Of a stretch of DNA of 36,719 nt, positions 1-8,151 are shown in pieces. Numbering within the stretch: the stretch's first letter is position 1; the number at the start of each line of letters is the position of its first letter. The position numbers were made by a program, and so were the translations under genes. Source of the DNA: Korarchaeum sp964519515. Its GTDB lineage: Archaea > Korarchaeota > Korarchaeia > Korarchaeales > Korarchaeaceae. Location of the stretch: NCBI GenBank assembly GCA_964519515.1, contig CAZFIJ010000070.1, forward strand, positions 1-36,719, written 5' to 3'. The notes beneath the pieces were generated by a model that searched no databases, was not told where the DNA came from, and worked only from the letters and a program-made list of their open reading frames with translations.

Positions 1-66
1 CTCCCTCTCAGCTAGATTGAATTGAGCTTTTCCCAGGTGACTGTCCGATAAATGGACTAACCTCAT
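1..66 (-). CDS. mre11: Mre11 nuclease, N-terminal fragment (runs off left edge)
   Basis: Only the first 22 codons lie in the window. They begin MRLVHLSDSHLGKAQFNL, which contains the first calcineurin-like phosphoesterase motif (D-S-H) of Mre11, the Mn-dependent nuclease of the Mre11-Rad50 break-repair complex. The ATG is at 66-64, one base after the herA stop TGA (70-68). An AGGTGAT-type ribosome binding site sits in the last herA codons (about 72-78). The order nurA-herA-mre11 fits the conserved archaeal end-resection cluster; rad50 would be expected to the left of the window. The identification rests on a short peptide plus context. Confidence 0.8.
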   Translation of the reverse strand, partial: MRLVHLSDSHLGKAQFNLAERE

Positions 67-67
67 C

Positions 68-1660
68 TCAATCACCTATAGCTGAGTAATAATCGTCCTC
101 GAAGTCCTTCTTCTCAGTTCCCATCTTCCATAGTTCCCTAGCTTTCAAGCTCTCCCCTCTCCTCTTGGCCTTCGATAACCTGACCTTTATGAGCGCTGGT
201 ATCTTGATCATAGGGCCGACGACTACAGCTTCCCCTATATCCAAAGATGGGAGGTACTTCACCATATCCTCGCTGAGGAACTCAGTAGCTCTCCTTATGT
301 ACGCTTGATCCTCGGGCTCTATCACCCTCAATATTATCTTATTGACCATTTGAGAGAGTATATCTGTATTGATACCTTTCGGCCTCTGACTGACTAAGCA
401 GAGACCGACCCCGAACTTCCTCCCCTCCCTCGCTATTTGTGAGGCTGCATAATTAGTGTAAGTGTCCATCGTAGAGGGCACTAGTATGTGCGCTTCTTCT
501 ATCACTGAGAGCACGGGGATAGGTATCCAAACGTTAGATCCCATTCTCCTCGCTTTAGCCCTCTCTAGGAGAGTTAGGAGAGTCTTGCCTACGACTATAT
601 CAGTTAGCTCCGTATCTAATTGACCTAAATCAACGACGACAAGCTTTCCGTAGTTCAAGTGATCGACTATCTCACCGGCCTGTGAGACTAGAACCCTAGA
701 ATATCTATCCCTCACGTGCTCCAGTCTGGCTAAGAGGCTCAATACACTCTCTCTATCCTTTCTGCTATATTTTATCAGGTTCTCATCATCAGATTCACCC
801 TCCCCATCTATAGAGAGCTTCACTATAGCGTGTATCCCAGCTAGTAGATCCTGAGGATCGCTGTCTATCCCAGCTCTCTTGATGTAATCATACAATTCCT
901 CCCTCATCAGAAGCTTTCTCGCGTTAAAATAAGCCCTCTTAAGGAATATATAGATTTTCGCGGCTGATTCATAAGAGATTCCTATTAACTTAGCTATCTC
1001 GTCGAGACTAAGCGTTAATGGGTCTATCTCTGGCTGTATCGTCTCAATATAACAACTATCACAATCCAGAGACATGTTGGAATATTCAGAGTGTATATCG
1101 AAGAGCAGAGCTACACCCCCGAGCCTCAGGATCTCCTCAAGTATTACAGCGACTGTATTCGACTTCCCAGCACCTGTGACCGCTAGAATAGCTAGATGCC
1201 TCGAGAGTATCTCATCAGGATCTAGATAGACATCTACATCATCCCTAGTCATCAACTTCCCTATCCTTATCCCATCGCCCTCGTTCGGCTTGAATATCTC
1301 GGTCAAAATATCAGTTGGGGCTCTTTTCACGTCTGTTGCAGGCGATATAGGTACCTTAGGTGTTCCAGAGATCTTCTTCCCATCTAGGACTCCTATCATC
1401 TTTATAGATGCTTTTACCCAGTTTGAGGGCCTCTCAATCAACTTAAGGATCTTATCGTAATAATTCGCTTGAAGAAGGTCCTCTCTCTCGAGCTCGGAGG
1501 CCCCCATGATGACATCAGTTATCATACCGAGCACTCTGATGCCTCCATCCTCCAATATGACGTACTCCCCGACCCTCGGGATCACGCCTTCATAAGCCAC
1601 CATCTGTACCGAGAGAGGTGTGGTGCCCGGGGCGACCTTGCCCAAGGAGTCACTCTCCAA
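68..1660 (-). CDS. herA: HerA hexameric DNA translocase/helicase
   Basis: A 530-residue protein with the layout of HerA, the bipolar FtsK/HerA ATPase that pumps DNA for the NurA nuclease during double-strand-break end resection. Seen: an N-terminal beta-rich HAS-barrel-like region (about 7-100), Walker A VTGAGKSN (161-168), Walker B ending in I-E-E-A-H (387-391), an arginine-finger-like REGRKFG (411-417), and S-Q-R-P (424-427). Length is typical of archaeal HerA. The start overlaps the nurA 3' end by 11 bp and mre11 follows one base after the stop, so the three are probably co-transcribed and translationally coupled. Confidence 0.93.
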   Translation of the reverse strand: MESDSLGKVAPGTTPLSVQMVAYEGVIPRVGEYVILEDGGIRVLGMITDVIMGASELEREDLLQANYYDKILKLIERPSNWVKASIKMIGVLDGKKISGTPKVPISPATDVKRAPTDILTEIFKPNEGDGIRIGKLMTRDDVDVYLDPDEILSRHLAILAVTGAGKSNTVAVILEEILRLGGVALLFDIHSEYSNMSLDCDSCYIETIQPEIDPLTLSLDEIAKLIGISYESAAKIYIFLKRAYFNARKLLMREELYDYIKRAGIDSDPQDLLAGIHAIVKLSIDGEGESDDENLIKYSRKDRESVLSLLARLEHVRDRYSRVLVSQAGEIVDHLNYGKLVVVDLGQLDTELTDIVVGKTLLTLLERAKARRMGSNVWIPIPVLSVIEEAHILVPSTMDTYTNYAASQIAREGRKFGVGLCLVSQRPKGINTDILSQMVNKIILRVIEPEDQAYIRRATEFLSEDMVKYLPSLDIGEAVVVGPMIKIPALIKVRLSKAKRRGESLKARELWKMGTEKKDFEDDYYSAIGD

Positions 1661-2750
1661 GTACCTCCCTCCCGCTCACGAGATCTAAATGGAGGTTCTT
1701 CGCTAAGAACTGGATCAGCTTCTTCCCAACTTTCGCCATTTCATGAGCTGTCCTCAGATGGTATGGGTATCCCTTTATCGAGTCTCTCGCGAGGGATCCT
1801 AATATCTCCCCGATATCGTTACGATCTCCCAGTACCTCTATCCTCAGGACGTTAGCCCCTCTCTCTAACCTCGCGTAAGTTAACTTAATCGGGTAGGAGC
1901 TATCGATACCGTGATACTGGAAATCCAAATTCATAGAAATGGGTTTGAGGAACCCCGGCCTCATTTCATAGCACCTCCTCACTATCTCAATGTCTGGGAT
2001 CTCTGATCCGAAATAAGCATTACTTCCGGATCTCTTAGATATCGCTACAACGTTCTTAGACATACTGAGGAGCTTATTCATCGAGTAAAGGAATTCATAC
2101 CTCTCCAAATAAGCTCTAGCCCTCAGGAGCTCATCCTTCCTCAGGGTCCCCCCGCTTCCCCCCAGGGCTTCCTCTATCATAATATCTATTTCTCTAGAGT
2201 ACTCTTGACTATGGGTCAAGGGGACGAACCCGCTCGTGAGATCGAGCCCCATCCCCTCTATTCCCGTCAGCAGTTTATCTAGGAACTTCCTCACATCGCT
2301 AGCCGGATACCTCGAGCCGAATGGCGTAGCCCATATATCCCCATCTACGAACGCTTTAAACGATCCATCAAGCAACAGAAGATCTGGATTCAGTAATTCG
2401 ATTGTTCTAATGGCCATCTTTACCTCCATCGTCTTCCTGCATATTGAAACCCTCTCAGCATACGCGAAAGCATCTAGGACGCCGATGTGGTATTTCCTAG
2501 ATCTCATAATTTTTTCATCCTTCTGGAAGAGGGAGGAGGACGTTAAGAACATCACTTGACCTTGGTTCAAGAAGAGTATACCGCTCCCCCCATCTACAGC
2601 CGCTATCCTCTCATAAGATCCTTCGGGGATCTCTTCCCACCCTAACTTATATTTGCTCTTCTCGATTTTGAGGGAGCTCATGATGCTTTTGCTCGTCCTT
2701 ATGAATGCTTCTTCAGGGGACTCGAAGGGGAACTCATCTTCTAAGGACAT
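1650..2750 (-). CDS. nurA: NurA 5'-3' nuclease
   Basis: NurA is the RNase H-like nuclease partner of HerA. The sequence shows the NurA block A-A-V-D-G-G-S-G with the presumed metal-binding Asp (D53 from the chosen start), a second acidic strand L-L-L-L-D-G-S (D128), and a C-terminal His-containing helix (H-L-R-T-A-H-E-M). The open frame extends to 2882, but that would overlap the divergent acyl-CoA synthetase. ATG 2750 is preferred: it lies 26 bp from the TATA element at 2771-2780, as for a leaderless mRNA, and gives 366 aa. The family call is strong; the start is an inference. Confidence 0.88.
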   Translation of the reverse strand: MSLEDEFPFESPEEAFIRTSKSIMSSLKIEKSKYKLGWEEIPEGSYERIAAVDGGSGILFLNQGQVMFLTSSSLFQKDEKIMRSRKYHIGVLDAFAYAERVSICRKTMEVKMAIRTIELLNPDLLLLDGSFKAFVDGDIWATPFGSRYPASDVRKFLDKLLTGIEGMGLDLTSGFVPLTHSQEYSREIDIMIEEALGGSGGTLRKDELLRARAYLERYEFLYSMNKLLSMSKNVVAISKRSGSNAYFGSEIPDIEIVRRCYEMRPGFLKPISMNLDFQYHGIDSSYPIKLTYARLERGANVLRIEVLGDRNDIGEILGSLARDSIKGYPYHLRTAHEMAKVGKKLIQFLAKNLHLDLVSGREVLGE

Positions 2751-2770
2751 TATTTTATAGTGCATCAGCC

Positions 2771-2780
2771 TATTTTTAAC
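2771..2780. promoter_or_regulatory. Shared TATA element, nurA / acyl-CoA synthetase
   Basis: TATTTTTAAC is the only strong AT element between the divergent genes. It lies about 26 bp before ATG 2750 (-) and 24 bp before ATG 2800 (+), the distance expected from an archaeal TATA box to the transcription start. Both mRNAs would be leaderless. Confidence 0.5.
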
Positions 2781-2799
2781 GTAACCCATGAGGGAGAGC

Positions 2800-4179
2800 A
2801 TGGGCCTAGATGTCTTCTTCAAACCTAGATCCGTAGCTATAGTCGGTGCATCTAGGAGCGAGGAGAAAGTGGGACACGTCATCCTGAGGAGGATGGTAGA
2901 GATAGGATTCGAGGGGAAAATATATCCGATAAATCCAAATGCAGACGAAATTTTAGGGCTCAGGTGCTACCCATCTATCTCAGATATACCGGGGAGTATT
3001 GATCTAGTCGTAGTAGCTGTCAGAGCGGATGCTACCCCAGCGATCCTAGAGGAAGCAGCCGATAAAGGAGCGAGAGGAGCTCTAGTGATATCAGGTGGGT
3101 TCTCGGAGGTAGGAAACTGGGAGCTCGAGAGGAAACTCGTTGAAGTTGCGAGGAGGAGAGGTATAAGGATCATTGGACCGAATTGCCTCGGGATATTCGA
3201 TCCTAAGGATAAGATAGATACTCTTTTCCTCCCAGAGAGAGTAATACCAAGGCCTGGAGAGGGAAAAATAGCTGTCATAACACAGAGCGGTAGTTTAGGA
3301 AGCACAGTGCTCACGATGATGAGGAAAGAGGGTATGGGAATAAGTAAATTCGTGAGCTATGGGAATAGGGCGGATGTAGATGAGAGCGAGCTATTGGAGT
3401 ACTTGATGGAAGATGAGGACACTGAGGTAATAGCGGCATACGTAGAGAGCGTGGCTAACGGGAGGAATTTCATGGAGTCCATAAAGAGGGCATCCAAGAG
3501 GAAACCGGTAGTAGTCCTGAAGGGGGGTAAGACATCATCAGGCGACAGAGCTGTGAGGAGTCACACAGGATCGATGGCAGGGAGTAGTGAGATATTCCAC
3601 TCCGCTGTGAAGCAGAGCGGGGGGATAATCGTGAGCACCTTAGGTGAGTTCTTGGATTCCACTCAGACATTATTATCGCAACCCCCCATGTCCGGTGACA
3701 GAGTAGCTGTGATAACGAATGGAGGGGGTTTCGGGATATTAGCTGTGGATGCCCTCGAATCGATAGGCTTCAAGCTGAACCCACCCTCCGAACGGTTGGA
3801 GAGGAAGCTCAGGGAGATACTCCCCCCTTACTATCCTGTCGGCAATCCGACGGATCTGACAGGTGACTCGACACCAGAGCAGTTCCTGGAAGTCGGCAGC
3901 ATATTCTCTGAGAGCGGTGAGTACGATGCCCTCTTCATAATACCCTTGCTCGGGGTCCCAGCTATGGTACCTAGTAGGACTTTGGAGGCATTATCAGAGC
4001 TCCTGAGATCCTCGAAGGTACCTATTGTAGCTGTCGCAGTACCTACGACTGATGAAGTAGATTCTATCCTGAGGGAATTGAAGGAGAGGGGATTGCCAAT
4101 ATTCCCCACGCCGGAGAGAGCTGCGTATGCTCTCCTCTCACTCAAAAAATACGGCGAGGCCCTTAAAGGTAAATCTTAG
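2800..4179 (+). CDS. ADP-forming acyl/acetyl-CoA synthetase, alpha subunit
   Basis: 459 aa, matching the alpha subunit of archaeal ADP-forming acetyl-CoA synthetase (ACD), which converts acyl-CoA + ADP + Pi to acid + CoA + ATP in peptide or sugar fermentation. Visible: N-terminal CoA-binding Rossmann domain (V-A-I-V-G-A-S), a CoA-ligase domain (I-A-V-I-T-Q-S-G-S), and the phosphohistidine motif R-S-H-T-G-S-M-A-G with His255. The ATP-grasp beta subunit is not fused and not in this window, so it must be encoded elsewhere. Start ATG 2800 is preferred over ATG 2788: it has GAGGGAGAG just upstream and fits the shared TATA spacing. Confidence 0.88.
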   Translation: MGLDVFFKPRSVAIVGASRSEEKVGHVILRRMVEIGFEGKIYPINPNADEILGLRCYPSISDIPGSIDLVVVAVRADATPAILEEAADKGARGALVISGGFSEVGNWELERKLVEVARRRGIRIIGPNCLGIFDPKDKIDTLFLPERVIPRPGEGKIAVITQSGSLGSTVLTMMRKEGMGISKFVSYGNRADVDESELLEYLMEDEDTEVIAAYVESVANGRNFMESIKRASKRKPVVVLKGGKTSSGDRAVRSHTGSMAGSSEIFHSAVKQSGGIIVSTLGEFLDSTQTLLSQPPMSGDRVAVITNGGGFGILAVDALESIGFKLNPPSERLERKLREILPPYYPVGNPTDLTGDSTPEQFLEVGSIFSESGEYDALFIIPLLGVPAMVPSRTLEALSELLRSSKVPIVAVAVPTTDEVDSILRELKERGLPIFPTPERAAYALLSLKKYGEALKGKS

Positions 4180-4288
4180 GAAAAATTCGAGAGCCTCAGT
4201 CACACCCCATGGGGTAAATACTTGCTGAAGATAACTAAGGAGGGGCTCACCTTTTTATCTCTGTGAGGTCTTAGGTAGAGGTGATCGT

Positions 4289-4996
4289 ATGTCCGGATTC
4301 TGGGATAGATTGAGAGCGAATATAGAGGCTAAGTTAAACAAGCTTTTTGACAGATTTGAGGACCCGAGGGAGCAACTGGACTACGCTTACGATAAGCTCG
4401 TTCAACAACTGCATAACGTTGAGATGGCACTCTCGAGAGCAATAGCTGCTAGGAAGAAATTGGAATTCGAGTTAGAGAGACTGGATGAGAGGATAAACGA
4501 TATGGACGATAAAGCTAGGAGGGCCCTGAAAGCAGGTAGGGAGGATTTAGCTAAGCAAGCTCTGGAGAGGAAGCTAGTCTTAGTTCAGCAGAGGGAGACC
4601 ATCAGTAAGAGGATAAATGAGATGAAACAGGATGAGGAAAAACTGCTCGCTTTGAGGGACAATTTAAGGACTAAGATAGAGCTCTTCAAGGCTAAGAAGG
4701 AGCAGCTTAAGGCTGAGTATGAGGCCTCTAAGGCCCAAGTTGAGGTTCAGGGGATGATAACGGGCCTCTCTGACGATTTCGCATCAGCTGCTAGGATAAT
4801 CGAGAGATCTGAGGAGAAAATTAGCGATATGAAGGCGAGAGCAGCAGCATTAGATGAGTTGATAGCTACTGGAGGAGCTCTAGACCTACTGGAGCCAGAG
4901 GAGAGGGATGTCATAGAGAGGGAGTTAGGTAAGATAGAGCTACAGACTCAACTAGAGGAGGAGCTTAAGAAACTGAAGGAAGAAGTTGGGGGTTAA
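4289..4996 (+). CDS. PspA/Vipp1 (IM30) family membrane-remodelling protein
   Basis: 235 aa, almost wholly alpha-helical and highly charged. The opening (MSGFWDRLRANIEAKLNKLF, then D-R-F-E-D-P-R-E-Q-L-D) is the classic PspA/IM30 signature with an amphipathic N-terminal helix, followed by a long hairpin coiled coil (about 25-160) and shorter helices. PspA/Vipp1 proteins belong to the ESCRT-III superfamily and polymerise on membranes to keep them intact under stress. A strong ribosome site (GAGGTGAT, 4278-4285) lies 3-4 bases before the ATG, with a T-rich TATA candidate at 4251-4259. The next gene overlaps its 3' end and encodes a membrane protein, suggesting a partner. Confidence 0.9.
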   Translation: MSGFWDRLRANIEAKLNKLFDRFEDPREQLDYAYDKLVQQLHNVEMALSRAIAARKKLEFELERLDERINDMDDKARRALKAGREDLAKQALERKLVLVQQRETISKRINEMKQDEEKLLALRDNLRTKIELFKAKKEQLKAEYEASKAQVEVQGMITGLSDDFASAARIIERSEEKISDMKARAAALDELIATGGALDLLEPEERDVIERELGKIELQTQLEEELKKLKEEVGG

Positions 4997-5399
4997 ATTG
5001 CCCTCAATATCCGATATCTTACCTTATTTACTCTCAGCAGTGCTCATATTTTTCGGCTTGATATTCCTGATAGCGAGTGTATTCGAGCCCATGAGAGTGC
5101 TACCCGGGATAGCTCTCATGACCTTAGGGGGCTTGCTCATCTACCTCAGGCACATGTTGAGGGAAGCTAAAGCCTCTGAAGAGAGGCTAGAGGCAGCTGT
5201 TATAAGGCTCGCTAAGAGGAAGGGTGGATTCGTCTCAATAGCTGATGTGTCATCTGAATTGAATATACCAGTGGAGCTCGCGAAGAAGATATTGGAAGGG
5301 CTTGAGAGGAAGGGATTGGCTTTCCTCGATTTCAAGAAGATAGGGGATGAAGGGGTAGAAGTATATAGGATACTCGGAGCCTCTGAAGAGGGATCATGA
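4986..5399 (+). CDS. Two-TM membrane protein with cytoplasmic winged-helix domain
   Basis: Not assignable to a named family. Seen: two hydrophobic helices (about residues 11-33 and 38-56) with a short loop, then a charged linker and a C-terminal winged-helix-like domain (about 67-130: R-L-A-K-R-K-G-G-F-V-S-I-A-D-V-S, then a recognition-helix-like segment and a wing). The TTG start at 4986 overlaps the pspA stop; a second TTG at 4998, immediately after that stop and preceded by GGGGG, is equally possible. The tight coupling suggests a PspA partner, either a membrane anchor/recruiter or a membrane-bound regulator. The 3' end overlaps the convergent gene by 6 bp. Confidence 0.75.
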   Translation: MGVKLPSISDILPYLLSAVLIFFGLIFLIASVFEPMRVLPGIALMTLGGLLIYLRHMLREAKASEERLEAAVIRLAKRKGGFVSIADVSSELNIPVELAKKILEGLERKGLAFLDFKKIGDEGVEVYRILGASEEGS

Positions 5400-5720
5400 A
5401 ACTGGTGTTCCAGGCGGGACTTTCTCCTCCGGTTCAATGAGGACAGGTCTACCGTCGACTACAGCCGCTAATAACATACCCTGAGACTCCACTCCCATGA
5501 ACTTCCTCCTCTCTAAGTTCGTCACTACAACTATCTGCCTCCCTATGAGGTCCTTCGGCTCATAGAACTCAGCTATACCTGCTACAAGCTGCCTCCTCTC
5601 ATTACCCAGATCGACTACCAATCTAACTAACTTCCTGCTTCCCTCTATCCTCTCAACTTCTAATATCTCCCCTATCCTTATATCGAGCTTCTTGAAATCC
5701 GAGAAAGGGACATAACCCAT
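5394..5720 (-). CDS. Stand-alone tRNA-binding OB-fold protein (MetRS beta/C-terminal domain type)
   Basis: 108 aa of the EMAPII/Trbp111/CsaA OB-fold family: F-K-K-L-D-I-R-I-G-E-I, then Q-L-V-A-G-I, V-V-V-T-N-L and M-G-V-E-S-Q-G-M-L-L-A, the usual strand pattern of the MetRS C-terminal tRNA-binding domain. In many archaea this unit is a separate subunit acting in trans on MetRS. The MetRS at 33061-34740 lacks this domain, which supports that role, although a CsaA-like chaperone is possible. ATG 5720 has an excellent ribosome site (GAGGTGATCTC). It diverges from the beta-CASP gene around one TATA element. Confidence 0.85.
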   Translation of the reverse strand: MGYVPFSDFKKLDIRIGEILEVERIEGSRKLVRLVVDLGNERRQLVAGIAEFYEPKDLIGRQIVVVTNLERRKFMGVESQGMLLAAVVDGRPVLIEPEEKVPPGTPVS

Positions 5721-5753
5721 GAGATCACCTCATCGAAATCTCACGCTCACATG

Positions 5754-5762
5754 TTTTTAAAG
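5754..5762. promoter_or_regulatory. Shared TATA element, tRNA-binding protein / beta-CASP RNase
   Basis: TTTTTAAAG is the only TATA-like element in the 94-bp divergent gap. Predicted starts about 25 bp away on each side give a very short leader for the minus-strand gene and a leader of roughly 30 nt for the plus-strand gene. Confidence 0.45.
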
Positions 5763-5786
5763 GGCTACTGGACATATCCTCGCTGA

Positions 5787-5800
5787 GACCTGAAGAGGTC
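5787..5800 (+). other. Possible 5' UTR hairpin before the beta-CASP ribosome site
   Basis: GACCT-GAAG-AGGTC can form a 5-bp stem with a 4-nt loop at the predicted 5' end of the mRNA, just before the ribosome site at 5803-5809. A stem this short arises often by chance. Confidence 0.25.
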
Positions 5801-5814
5801 AGAGGTGATGAAAA

Positions 5815-7083
5815 GTGGCTAAAGTATCTATAACATGCTTAGGGGGAACTAGGGAAGTCGGGAAGAGCGCTATCCTACTCGAGGCTGGACGAACGAAGGT
5901 CCTACTGGACTATGGGATGAAGTTAATACCCAAGCAGCACCCTGAGTTCCCCCCGATCCCAGAGGAGGTAGATGCCGTCCTCCTCACGCATGCTCACCTA
6001 GATCACTCTGGTGCATTGCCCAGGCTCGTGAGCCACGGTATGGAAGTGCCCATCTACGCTCTAGACATAACGAAGTATTATACAGAGCTCCTGCTCTATG
6101 ATTCGATAAAAGTGGCGAAATTGAAGGGTCATAACTTGGGATATGGGGCAAGAGACGTGAACAAGACTCTGGAGAACTTCAGGACTATAGATTTCAATAT
6201 CCCATTCAAAGTGGGGGACATTGAAGTCACTGCGATAGATGCGGGACATATCCCCGGGAGCGCTATGTTCCACATAAATCACGATGGTACCTCCCTGCTC
6301 TACACTGGGGACTTCAATACTGTGGAGTCGAGGCTCATGCCTCCAGCTAGGATAGAGGACATCCCTAAGGTGGATATCCTGATAACTGAAACGACTTATG
6401 CGAAGAAAGAGCACCCACCTAGGGATAAGCAGGAGATACTCTTGAAAGAGACCGTGATGGAGACTTTGAACAGCGGGGGTACCGCTATAATAGCGGGCTT
6501 CGCTATAGGCAGACTACTAGAGGTCGCGATGGCCTTGAGGGCTAGGGGCTTCAAGGGGGACATATTCCTCGATGGTATGGCGAAGAAGAGCACGGAGATA
6601 ACGTCGGAGTTCTCAAACAAAGTCAGGAACTATGAGGAGATGAGCCTGACGATAAGGAGCATGATCCCCGTGAGGGATTGGGGGATGAGGGAGAGGATAG
6701 CGAAGAGGCCCAGTGTCGTGCTAACGACATCGGGTATGCTAGAAGGAGGACCCGTCCATTACTACGTTAAGGAGAGGAAGGAAGATGAGAACAGTTCTCT
6801 CATACTCACTGGCTATCAGGTCGATGGATCCGAGGGAAGGAGGCTCTTAGAGGAGGGAAGGATGGAGATAGATGGAGAAGACAACTGGGTCACGATGAAG
6901 GTAAATCAACTGAACTTCTCAGCTCACGTGAGTAGGTCCGGCATCCTGAAGACAATAAGGGACCTCAGCCCGAGAGAGGTAGTAGCGGTCCACGGGGATA
7001 AGGCTGATGAATTCGCTGATGAGTTAGAGAAGGTCGGAATAGCGGCACATTCGCCTGAAATGGGAGAGACCATTGTCTTTTAA
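5815..7083 (+). CDS. Beta-CASP metallo-beta-lactamase ribonuclease (archaeal CPSF-like, KH-less)
   Basis: 422 aa with a complete beta-CASP RNase motif set: motif 2 HAHLDH (59-64), H145, D166 (Y-T-G-D-F), motif A E192 (T-E-T-T-Y), motif B region T-G-Y-Q-V-D-G-S (332-339), motif C H371 (S-A-H-V-S) and H393. There are no N-terminal KH domains, so it resembles the shorter archaeal aCPSF2/aRNase group, which processes or degrades RNA, rather than aCPSF1, the termination factor. Start GTG 5815 is preceded by GAGGTGAT. The 3' end overlaps the convergent radical SAM gene by 4 bp. Exact subfamily and exo/endo activity cannot be told from sequence alone. Confidence 0.9.
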   Translation: MAKVSITCLGGTREVGKSAILLEAGRTKVLLDYGMKLIPKQHPEFPPIPEEVDAVLLTHAHLDHSGALPRLVSHGMEVPIYALDITKYYTELLLYDSIKVAKLKGHNLGYGARDVNKTLENFRTIDFNIPFKVGDIEVTAIDAGHIPGSAMFHINHDGTSLLYTGDFNTVESRLMPPARIEDIPKVDILITETTYAKKEHPPRDKQEILLKETVMETLNSGGTAIIAGFAIGRLLEVAMALRARGFKGDIFLDGMAKKSTEITSEFSNKVRNYEEMSLTIRSMIPVRDWGMRERIAKRPSVVLTTSGMLEGGPVHYYVKERKEDENSSLILTGYQVDGSEGRRLLEEGRMEIDGEDNWVTMKVNQLNFSAHVSRSGILKTIRDLSPREVVAVHGDKADEFADELEKVGIAAHSPEMGETIVF

Positions 7084-8150
7084 CCTCTACTCCTCAATAT
7101 GAATTCAAGAGGGTAGACTTGGAGGACCTTCCTCTCCTCCGTTGGCATTACCTCGATAAGCCTTCCACTTAACCCGAGCTTTTTTATCTCTTTAGAGGCT
7201 TTTTCAAATGAATCAGCTCTCATCAAAAGCTTTCCATCTTTGTAATACCCCCCGTACTTCCTAAAAATTATCATGAGCTTCTCCTCAGGGCCGCTCACCT
7301 CCCCGTATATGAGAGTGCCCTCATCAGTAGGCATCTCGTAATCCCTAGCGATGTTAGACGCCCTCCTGATCCACCTCATCCTCACTTGATATTCCTTCTG
7401 AGAGGCAGGGCAGAAGTAACCCATTATACCCGTTTCCCTCTCCAGATATTCGAGCACGCTCCTAGCAGCTTCAGCGCTCCCCTCAACCCCAACTTCATCA
7501 TCGATCCTCGGTCTCATACCCATTCTCAAGAGATTCTCCCTATTTGAAGGCGTGAATTCGAGCTCATTTAAGTTCAAAAAATCAGCACCTATCTTATCGA
7601 GGAAGCTCGAAAGTAAAATGAGCTTTTTCACCCATCCCTCTCCGGGGATTGATGGCATCTCGGCCCCCACTGAGAATCCGAAGGAAGCAGCCAATCTCAT
7701 CTTCACCCACTTCCTCTCATCCCATGTGTGGAACCTTATCTCATCTACCCCAGCATCATAAAGAATCGATAGAGTCTTCTCATCTATACCAATAGAATTA
7801 GTGTAAAGATGGACATGGAACTCCTTTCCGAATCTCTCCTTAAGCAACTTAACGTATTCGTAAACTCTATCGGGTACGATAGATGGTTCTCCTCCAGTTA
7901 TCCCGATGCCTAGAGAGGAACTATATTCTATCTCTTCAATGAGAGATGATTCCTCCTCAATAGTCCTCTCATTCACTATTATGAGGTCTCTCTTGCCCCT
8001 CCTCCAATCAGCTATCGTACAGTAGAAGCAGCTCTCATATAAGGGGCACTCCCCAGTTATGAAGAGGATGCTCTTGGCCCCCTTCCAGCATAGATCGCAT
8101 CCCTTACTCCATCCCCTCACTCTGAGAGCGCCTAAAGGGAGTTCCTCCAT
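7080..8150 (-). CDS. Radical SAM protein (COG2108-like) with CX5CX2C cluster motif
   Basis: 356 aa. Seen: an N-terminal C-D-L-C pair (C18, C21), then C35-P-L-Y-E-S-C41-F-Y-C44, an atypical CX5CX2C cluster-binding loop in place of CX3CX2C, then the SAM-binding G-I-T-G-G-E-P (83-89). The layout matches the archaeal group related to pyruvate-formate-lyase-activating enzyme (COG2108); its substrate is unknown to me. The start follows the ahcY stop by one base, with GGAGGATCTG as ribosome site, so it is the last gene of an N-acetyltransferase, TusA-like, ahcY operon. Placement behind AHCY suggests SAM chemistry that may yield S-adenosylhomocysteine, or only co-regulation. Confidence 0.82.
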   Translation of the reverse strand: MEELPLGALRVRGWSKGCDLCWKGAKSILFITGECPLYESCFYCTIADWRRGKRDLIIVNERTIEEESSLIEEIEYSSSLGIGITGGEPSIVPDRVYEYVKLLKERFGKEFHVHLYTNSIGIDEKTLSILYDAGVDEIRFHTWDERKWVKMRLAASFGFSVGAEMPSIPGEGWVKKLILLSSFLDKIGADFLNLNELEFTPSNRENLLRMGMRPRIDDEVGVEGSAEAARSVLEYLERETGIMGYFCPASQKEYQVRMRWIRRASNIARDYEMPTDEGTLIYGEVSGPEEKLMIIFRKYGGYYKDGKLLMRADSFEKASKEIKKLGLSGRLIEVMPTEERKVLQVYPLEFILRSRG

Positions 8151-8151
8151 C

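Noticed and set aside
1469..1855. 128-codon plus-strand ORF inside herA/nurA
   Set aside because: It is antisense to two well-supported repair genes and has low-complexity composition; no ribosome site.
4204..4215. Perfect 12-bp palindrome ACCCCATGGGGT upstream of pspA, as an operator
   Set aside because: Palindromes of this length are expected about nine times by chance in a window this size, and no second copy was seen near the gene.
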